Shown: positions 59,281-64,000 of the stretch, in pieces
How the letters are laid out: the number at the start of each line of letters is the position of its first letter
Position numbering within the stretch: the first letter of the stretch is position 1
Source: Lysobacterales bacterium 15-68-25
GTDB lineage: Bacteria; Pseudomonadota; Gammaproteobacteria; Xanthomonadales; Rhodanobacteraceae
Length of the DNA: 64,000 nt
Direction of reading: 5' to 3'
Assembly (NCBI GenBank): GCA_002279065.1
Contig: NCKB01000003.1
Location: forward strand, 304,630 to 368,629
Notes under the pieces: generated by a model
The model's database searches: none
Seen by the model: only the letters and a program-made list of their open reading frames with translations
What the model was told of the DNA's origin: nothing
Program-made: the position numbers and the translations under genes

Positions 59281-61026
59281 TCAATGCAACAAGCCCCTCC
59301 CTGTGAGGGGCTTTTTCTTGGGTGGGGTGAGGTCGAGCGTGCGGTCGCCGGAAAGCTCTTCACGAGCCGCGTCCTCGTCTTCCCGTTCCCAAAGCATGGC
59401 TTGGATGAGGGCGCGGTCTTCGGCCGCCATGGCGGAGACCAGCGCAATGAGGGCCGGCTCGTCCTTTTCCCGAAGCTCGAAGACTGCCTCTCGAAGCTGG
59501 GCGAGGATGGCTTCTTGTTTAGCCAACAGCTCATCGGCCTCAGCCTGCGCCTCTCGAATCGGCTGGTCATGACGTGCCAGCTCCCGTTTGACTTGCTGGA
59601 CCTGTTCGTTCCGCTCCCTTACTCGGGCCACCAGGGCTTGATGGTCCTTTCCCAGCCCGGCCAGTCCCGGCATGGCCGCAAAGGCCAGTTGCAACGAGTG
59701 ACGGGCTTCCCAAGTCTTTTGGGCCTGCCCAGCCTCCTTTCGGTTCAGGCGTGCTCGGTCGAGTTTGTATGCCGTGTCGAGCCGGTCGGCCTTCAATCGC
59801 TCCAACAGGGAAAACAGACGTTCGATTGCGGTCCGGATCGAGCGGTAGGCTTCCAATGCCTGCTCGATGATCAGCGTCAGTGCTTTAAGCCGGGGCACGA
59901 CCAGCTCACCGAGCCCGAGCTCTCGCCTTCTCGCCTCACTCATGACACCCGCCTGCGCTGTGGCGCCACTGGATGATGCAGCCGCTCCCGTTCGACTTGC
60001 CGGCGTGGAGACTGAGTCGAGCCGGATGGGGTTCGGAGCGGACAAGAGCTTCGAGAAGGAATCCTCGCGCTGAGGCCCCTCACGTTGGGCGGCCTCGCGC
60101 TCTGGACCTGTGGCGCCGCGCCCGCCTACAAAGGCACCAAATGAAGCTCTTGGCGATGGGTTGCCGGATTCCTCCGAGTGCCTCACTTGTTCCGTCTCGG
60201 CCACAGCCTGTTTGGCCGCAACGAAGATCTCGGACCGGGCAATCATCTCCCGGAGCTCTTGGCCTTTCCGTGTGGGCATGCCCTTCCGTTCCATCGCCGC
60301 CACGTGACGACCCACGGTGAGTTGAGGTTCGGCAGCTACACCCATGCGCTCGTAGCTGCGGTGATCGTAGTCGGCCACCAAGCCGGCCGCTTCGGTATAC
60401 GCATTGGCCAGGTTCGCCCACCGCTCGTTGAGGCTCTCGACGAAGATGGCGCTGGTGTTCTTGTTCGAGAGCATCGAGAGCTTCTCGCCGAACCCCGAGC
60501 CTTGAACGCCGCCGTCCTCTTGGCCGTCGACCAGCTCCGCTAATCGGCGCGTAGGAAAGTACAGATGGGCGTGGAAGCCTTGCTTCTCCTTGGGCTTCAT
60601 CACGCCAAGCGCGTCGAGCTCCGCGTCGCGATGAAGTCCGATGGAAACCGGGGTATGAAGCTGATCGCAGATGAAACGCGCCATCTCCTCAGCCAGCGCG
60701 CTCGCTGTGCTATCACCGAGGCCGAAGGGGATGGGAATGCGGTAGTCGCGGGCGAGCTGGGCGTCTTTTCGCTTCTCGGCCTGCTCCACCCGATTCCACA
60801 GCTCGCTCGGGTCAGTCGCCCAACCGGGAGCGCCAGGCGGCGCCACGGTGAGGGCGAAGACGATCTCTTCCCCGAGCGCCCGCCTCCGGAAGTCGTGCCA
60901 TTGCTTGGCGCGCGCGTCGTACAGGCGAAGGCCAAGGCGGTAGGCCGCGCCGGCCACCGCCGAGTGGTCTTTGCCCCGGGTGTGGGTTTCGAGATGGGGA
61001 CGCGCGTGGAATTGGGGTTCTGGCAT
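59281..61026 (-). CDS. MobA/MobL-family relaxase
   Basis: A 581-residue conjugative relaxase/mobilisation protein. The N-terminal segment HLETHTRGKDHSAVAGAAYR matches the start of MobA/MobL relaxases; GFHAHLYFPTRRL (about 170) supplies the metal-binding histidines. A catalytic Tyr is plausible in AAYRLGLRLYD but not proven. The C-terminal half is a long coiled coil. ATG 61026 has an excellent AAGGAGG; the longer frame is not needed. It makes the island mobilisable by a helper conjugation system. Confidence 0.87.
   Translation of the reverse strand: MPEPQFHARPHLETHTRGKDHSAVAGAAYRLGLRLYDARAKQWHDFRRRALGEEIVFALTVAPPGAPGWATDPSELWNRVEQAEKRKDAQLARDYRIPIPFGLGDSTASALAEEMARFICDQLHTPVSIGLHRDAELDALGVMKPKEKQGFHAHLYFPTRRLAELVDGQEDGGVQGSGFGEKLSMLSNKNTSAIFVESLNERWANLANAYTEAAGLVADYDHRSYERMGVAAEPQLTVGRHVAAMERKGMPTRKGQELREMIARSEIFVAAKQAVAETEQVRHSEESGNPSPRASFGAFVGGRGATGPEREAAQREGPQREDSFSKLLSAPNPIRLDSVSTPASRTGAAASSSGATAQAGVMSEARRRELGLGELVVPRLKALTLIIEQALEAYRSIRTAIERLFSLLERLKADRLDTAYKLDRARLNRKEAGQAQKTWEARHSLQLAFAAMPGLAGLGKDHQALVARVRERNEQVQQVKRELARHDQPIREAQAEADELLAKQEAILAQLREAVFELREKDEPALIALVSAMAAEDRALIQAMLWEREDEDAAREELSGDRTLDLTPPKKKPLTGRGLLH
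59291..59317 (+). terminator. Terminator of the zinc-ribbon gene, inside the relaxase coding end
   Basis: Perfect stem AAGCCCCTC / GAGGGGCTT with a five-base loop and TTTTTC. It lies 19 bases after the plus-strand stop and within the last codons of the minus-strand relaxase, where it encodes PLTGRGLL. Confidence 0.85.
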
Positions 61027-61133
61027 GGAAATCCTCCTTGATGAAAGAAAGGCGGCATCCATGCCACCCCGGTAACGCTTAGCCTTATCCCCATCCAACC
61101 AGAAGATTTAAAAATGTCAAGTTTCCTTGACAC

Positions 61134-61166
61134 ATAAAAAGCCCGCTAACACTTAGTGTTGCGGGC
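61134..61166 (-). terminator. Minus-strand terminator upstream of the relaxase promoter
   Basis: GCCCGC-AACAC...GTGTT-GCGGGC forms a stem with one bulged base and, on the minus strand, is followed by TTTTTATG. It insulates the relaxase gene from transcription coming from the right. The loop contains the palindrome AACACTTAGTGTT also seen near the H-NS-like gene. Confidence 0.75.
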
Positions 61167-61181
61167 TATGGGTTTTGCTTT

Positions 61182-61214
61182 GAGCGTCGTGTTGGAACAA
61201 CACTAAGACGCGCT
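61182..61214. repeat. Nested inverted repeat upstream of the relaxase gene (possible oriT or operator)
   Basis: GTGTTG-GAA-CAACAC (61189-61203) is a perfect palindrome, enclosed by GAGCGTC on the left and GACGCGCTC on the right. Inverted repeats next to mob genes often mark oriT. No nick site can be assigned by eye. Confidence 0.5.
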
Positions 61215-61295
61215 CTGATTTAAATCACAAAGCCCTGCTTGACAATTCATAAAAACCAGGTATTAGAAAAGTATCCGTATTCAAAAAAGAAAGCA

Positions 61296-61436
61296 ATGAA
61301 AATCTCTAACGAAACTTCAACTCAAGCTCGTGCGGAAAACGCCAAAGCCATCGCCAAAGCCTTTCTCTGGATGCTCGCATATTATATTACAGCTCCCGTA
61401 ATCGTCATTTTTTTCCTAACGAGACTTCTTCGGTGA
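61296..61436 (+). CDS. Possible small membrane peptide
   Basis: A 46-residue frame: polar N-terminus (MKISNETSTQARAENAKAIA) and one hydrophobic helix ending in RLLR. It has a weak ribosome site and overlaps the convergent membrane gene by 21 bases. It could be a chance frame. Confidence 0.35.
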   Translation: MKISNETSTQARAENAKAIAKAFLWMLAYYITAPVIVIFFLTRLLR

Positions 61437-61883
61437 AATAGCGTACGCGATGACGTAACCAGCAATCGGAAGGAGCGTCAACCACATGCTTTCTTGACCA
61501 AGGTAGTAATACACAAAAAAGACAGAAGAAAAGTTTACCAAAAAACCGGAAAAGTCTTCCCTTATTAAATCTTTGTATTCGTCGGCGTACTTTTTAACTC
61601 CGCAAAATCGTCCCAAAAGACCAAACAACGAGATTAAAACCGAAACGCTCAAAACCAATACAGCAAAAGCCTTCTTGTCCGCAAAATCATCATATCTAAT
61701 ATCCGACTTCACAAACCGCGCCAGGAGATCGGAGTCGTAAAACCTCACACATAGATAAGCAATCGTCCAAACACCGAGATTTATGACTATCTTCTCGAAG
61801 AACTTGAAGATTCGGTTGGCAAACAAATTGCCGAGAAATTTATCAAACATAGAGCCCATTCTCTTGCTGGCTGACCCTTCCAT
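61416..61883 (-). CDS. Multi-helix membrane protein, unknown function
   Basis: A 155-residue protein of low GC with about four hydrophobic segments (33-50, 73-92, 111-128, 132-148) and basic connecting loops. ATG 61883 follows GAGAGG. No family recognised. Upstream (61884-62003) I see nothing else. Confidence 0.65.
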   Translation of the reverse strand: MEGSASKRMGSMFDKFLGNLFANRIFKFFEKIVINLGVWTIAYLCVRFYDSDLLARFVKSDIRYDDFADKKAFAVLVLSVSVLISLFGLLGRFCGVKKYADEYKDLIREDFSGFLVNFSSVFFVYYYLGQESMWLTLLPIAGYVIAYAISPKKSR

Positions 61884-62003
61884 TTTGCACCTCTCCACTG
61901 TCATACAAATCATCAGAAAACCCGAAAAGAAAGCTCGTCGCATAGATGAGCCTCGCCAGTGCCGTCCTCATTTTACGGCACTTTTCAGCTGAGAAACGGA
62001 AGC

Positions 62004-62114
62004 TCAACTTCGCACGCTTGAAGCTTTAAAAATGGAGCTGCCCGCATCCGTAATCGACATGATGTCGCCGGCCTGGATGCAATAAGCGTGCGTGATGCGC
62101 TTGTGGCTCTTCAT
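62004..62114 (-). CDS. 36-residue protein, possibly a truncated N-terminal fragment
   Basis: MKSHKRITHAYCIQAGDIMS followed by ITDAGSSIFKASSVRS. A strong GGGAGGGG ribosome site lies eight bases upstream. The start resembles N-termini of larger proteins in which a Cys pair would follow (CIxCG-like; here the second Cys is Ala), so it may be a remnant. It lies 22 bases downstream of the helicase gene on the same strand. Confidence 0.45.
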   Translation of the reverse strand: MKSHKRITHAYCIQAGDIMSITDAGSSIFKASSVRS

Positions 62115-62136
62115 CGAGCAATCCCCTCCCTCGGCG

Positions 62137-63927
62137 TCAATCTTCACTTCCAGGGGGGCACAGTGCAGCGGGTACCCTCACGGCCTCTTTCGTAAAGTCG
62201 CAGGAGCTTCGCGACTTACGCCACCCCCCGCAGCCGAGAAATTTCTCCTGAGTACGGCCATTCATGCGCTCTACTAGAAAAGACTTTTCGCACTTCGGAC
62301 ATATTTCCGGCAGGGCTATTTGACCGTTGAACAACACGCGGCCTTCGCGATGCTCTCGTAGAAGCTCTAACACATAGGGTGACGGATATTGCACCTGCGC
62401 CAAGAGCATGACCTGATGCTTGGCTCGCGTCAGGGCAACGTAGAACAGCCGGCGCTCCTCCGCATCGATCAAACTTTCCTTGTCAGGCAGTACAAGTTGG
62501 AGCAAGGGATCTTCCTCACGCTCACTCGGGAAGCAGAAGAAGTCATACTCGACGCGGTGCATGCCTAGAATGAGCACGTAGTCAGCCTGCCGCCCCTTTG
62601 ACCCATGCATGCTGTGGAACAACGCAGGCTTACCGTACTTGTCGTTGACGAAGTTGACGCGGCCTGACCACTTCTCCATCAGCTGAGCCACTTGTACGTC
62701 GTCTATCCCCTTCAAGTAGGTCGGCTTGTTGCGTCCCAGCAAGAGTACCGAAGGATTCTCGTCACGCGCGTGCGCCTGGACCCAACGCTGAATTTGATCG
62801 TCAACAAGGGAGACGACCTCCGCATCCCGTCGATACGTTCGGATGTCGATGACGCCTTTCCAGGCTTCGTCCCGAGCTTTGACTGACTTTGGTAGCTGCG
62901 AGGTGTTTTTGAGTACAAAGGATGTGCTGACGTCTGCGATACCTTGATTGGTGCGGAACGTCTCAGTCAGGTCGCAGCGTGCGTGTCCGCCCGGCCGCCG
63001 ACCAAAGGCCTCTCCAAACCCTGTGAACAGCGAGATGTCGGAGCCCGCAAATCGATTGATGGCCTGCCAGTCATCACCCACTGCAAAAAGCCGTGCATCA
63101 GGCTTGGCTTTCAAAGCCTCACGGATGAGCTTGGCGCGGCCGGCTGCGGTGTCTTGGAACTCGTCAGCGAGGATGACCCGGTAGGGGCTAAGGCCCGGAT
63201 TGCTCCGAAGATAGCCGATTGCTCGACGAATCATGCCGTCAAAATCGAGCAGCCCCTTAGCCTCCATCACTTCATCCAGCCGCTCGGCCACCTCCACCGC
63301 CAACTCTAAGAAGAGGGTCGCTCGTGCAGGTTCCCGTTGCTCAGCAATCCGTGGTGCAAGATCGCTATAGGTCCACTCGTTGGCTCGGATTTGTGAGACC
63401 GCCCTTTCGAGAAGCTCGTCGTCAACGCTTAAACCAATCTCTTGCAATCGCCTGAGTTTTTGCTCTTCCGAAGGCGGATCGAAAGCGACACCCAACTTCA
63501 CGAGCCTAGCGTGTAGCCGCTCGAACAATGTGCCATCCCGGTACTCCGAACTGGTCGTCCAAAAGTGCCGACCATCAAGCCCCCGAAGCACCTCTTGCTT
63601 CGATTCGGCCTGCCGCACGTAACCCTCTGGATCATCAAAGAACGGAGGTGCCTTGCCCTTGTCATTGATCGCAAAGTGCTCATGGACGATGACCGTATTG
63701 CTCTCCGCGCCGTCGCCCCCAATCCGATAGCAAAAGTCCGGGCGCCACGTCTTACCCGGGCAAAGCACTTCCGCACCTTGGGCGAAGTGCGCCTCATACT
63801 CAAACTGCACGCCCTGCAAATAGAGCCAGTTGGAGATCGCCGCCTCCTCCAAGGACCGAACGGGGTGCGTCGTCCCCATGGTTGAGATGCCTTCGGCCTG
63901 GCTGCGGATTCCGGTCCAACTGGTCAC
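62137..63927 (-). CDS. UvrD/helicase-IV-like protein lacking motif I
   Basis: A 596-residue SF1 helicase relative. Present: the RSLEEAAISNWLYLQGVQFE insertion domain of helicase-IV-like proteins, motif II LADEFQDT, motif III AVGDDWQAINRF, motif IV TETFRTNQG, motif V HSMHGSKG and motif VI FYVALTRAKHQV, plus a C-terminal zinc-ribbon-like Cys cluster (CPKC...CGG...C). Missing: the N-terminal ATP-binding motif I (GxGKT), Q motif and Ia. GTG 63927 directly follows an upstream TAA. It is either a truncated gene or one half of a two-protein helicase. ATG 63879 is an alternative start. Confidence 0.75.
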   Translation of the reverse strand: MTSWTGIRSQAEGISTMGTTHPVRSLEEAAISNWLYLQGVQFEYEAHFAQGAEVLCPGKTWRPDFCYRIGGDGAESNTVIVHEHFAINDKGKAPPFFDDPEGYVRQAESKQEVLRGLDGRHFWTTSSEYRDGTLFERLHARLVKLGVAFDPPSEEQKLRRLQEIGLSVDDELLERAVSQIRANEWTYSDLAPRIAEQREPARATLFLELAVEVAERLDEVMEAKGLLDFDGMIRRAIGYLRSNPGLSPYRVILADEFQDTAAGRAKLIREALKAKPDARLFAVGDDWQAINRFAGSDISLFTGFGEAFGRRPGGHARCDLTETFRTNQGIADVSTSFVLKNTSQLPKSVKARDEAWKGVIDIRTYRRDAEVVSLVDDQIQRWVQAHARDENPSVLLLGRNKPTYLKGIDDVQVAQLMEKWSGRVNFVNDKYGKPALFHSMHGSKGRQADYVLILGMHRVEYDFFCFPSEREEDPLLQLVLPDKESLIDAEERRLFYVALTRAKHQVMLLAQVQYPSPYVLELLREHREGRVLFNGQIALPEICPKCEKSFLVERMNGRTQEKFLGCGGWRKSRSSCDFTKEAVRVPAALCPPGSED

Positions 63928-63999
63928 TTATTCCGGAAGCGGCTGGTCAGCCTCTACGATGGTGATCGTTCTGCTGGTGCCGATCAGTATGCAACCGTG
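63928..63999 (-). CDS. C-terminal end of an unidentified minus-strand gene
   Basis: An open frame of 23 codons (ending TITIVEADQPLPE) enters from the right edge and stops with TAA exactly before the GTG of the helicase-like gene. Too short to identify. It does not look like a helicase motif I region. Confidence 0.35.
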   Translation of the reverse strand, partial: HGCILIGTSRTITIVEADQPLPE

Positions 64000-64000
64000 C

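Larger units (their letters stand above)
40012..64000. mobile_element. Genomic island / integrative mobilisable element (left end and interior)
   Basis: Starts at the tRNA-Gly att repeat and continues beyond the window. Support: abrupt change from conserved genes to orphan and accessory genes, lower GC over about 42-55 kb, an H-NS-like silencer, a tyrosine integrase (55.1 kb), a MobA/MobL relaxase (59.3-61.0 kb), an XRE regulator and cargo operons. The integrase is 15 kb inside the left end, so the island may be composite or carry its tRNA-specific integrase at the right end. Confidence 0.8.

Noticed and set aside
40012..64000. CRISPR array in the island
   Set aside because: No regularly spaced identical repeats and no cas genes were found.

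Overview
The window is GC-rich chromosome of a gammaproteobacterium. It looks like the Xanthomonadales, probably the Rhodanobacteraceae (Rhodanobacter/Dyella-like), judged from gene content: a cbb3 oxidase operon, rimK with a RimB-like retropepsin, an M56-TonB fusion, and the way metK, ahcY and metF are arranged. It splits into a housekeeping half (1 to about 40.0 kb) and a laterally acquired half (about 40.0 kb to the right edge, continuing outside).

Housekeeping half. A GGDEF fragment opens the window. The methionine/SAM cycle is represented by metK, ahcY and metF; ahcY carries a well-formed SAH riboswitch, and metK and metF share a 28-bp operator-like motif. Between them lie a three-gene phospholipid module (CDP-alcohol phosphatidyltransferase, PlsC-type acyltransferase and a CdsA paralogue, coupled by ATGA overlaps), a Ser/Thr kinase with periplasmic TPR-like repeats, a methyltransferase, the ABC-F ATPase Uup, a D,D-carboxypeptidase, a CzcCBA-like RND efflux operon, a YqhA-family membrane protein and PEP carboxylase. 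A complete minus-strand cbb3 locus (ccoN-O-Q-P, an extra small membrane gene, ccoG-H-I-S and a TauE/SafE-like gene) runs with nearly every gene overlapping the next; an Anr/FNR-like box lies upstream of ccoN. Then come ilvE, an OmpR-type two-component system, a BlaI/M56 pair and rimK with its retropepsin-like partner.

Acquired half. At 40012-40033, right after the rim genes, is a 22-nt copy of the 3' end of a tRNA-Gly gene. This is the footprint of an element inserted into a tRNA; the intact tRNA should lie at the far end, beyond the window. Gene content then changes abruptly: many small membrane or unrecognised proteins, an H-NS-like protein with a histone-H1-like tail, a tyrosine integrase, a MobA/MobL-type relaxase preceded by long inverted repeats (possible oriT), an XRE regulator with a DUF3800 protein, and a UvrD/helicase-IV-like gene lacking its ATP-binding motif I.

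Two cargo modules stand out. (1) A minus-strand operon at 53.9-47.95 kb encodes an HlyD adaptor, a C39-peptidase ABC exporter, an MvdC/MvdD-like ATP-grasp ligase, a 60-residue precursor peptide with a double-glycine-type leader and a Thr/Ser/Asp-rich core, and a secreted protein with a POTRA-like N-terminus. This is a graspetide (ester/amide-crosslinked RiPP) cluster whose core I do not recognise, and it is bracketed by two diverged direct repeats with a covarying hairpin. (2) A minus-strand set at 46.4-42.1 kb encodes a HEPN-like protein, a NYN/PIN-type nuclease, a small unknown protein and an SF2 helicase with a C-terminal nuclease-like motif: a candidate nucleic-acid defence system.
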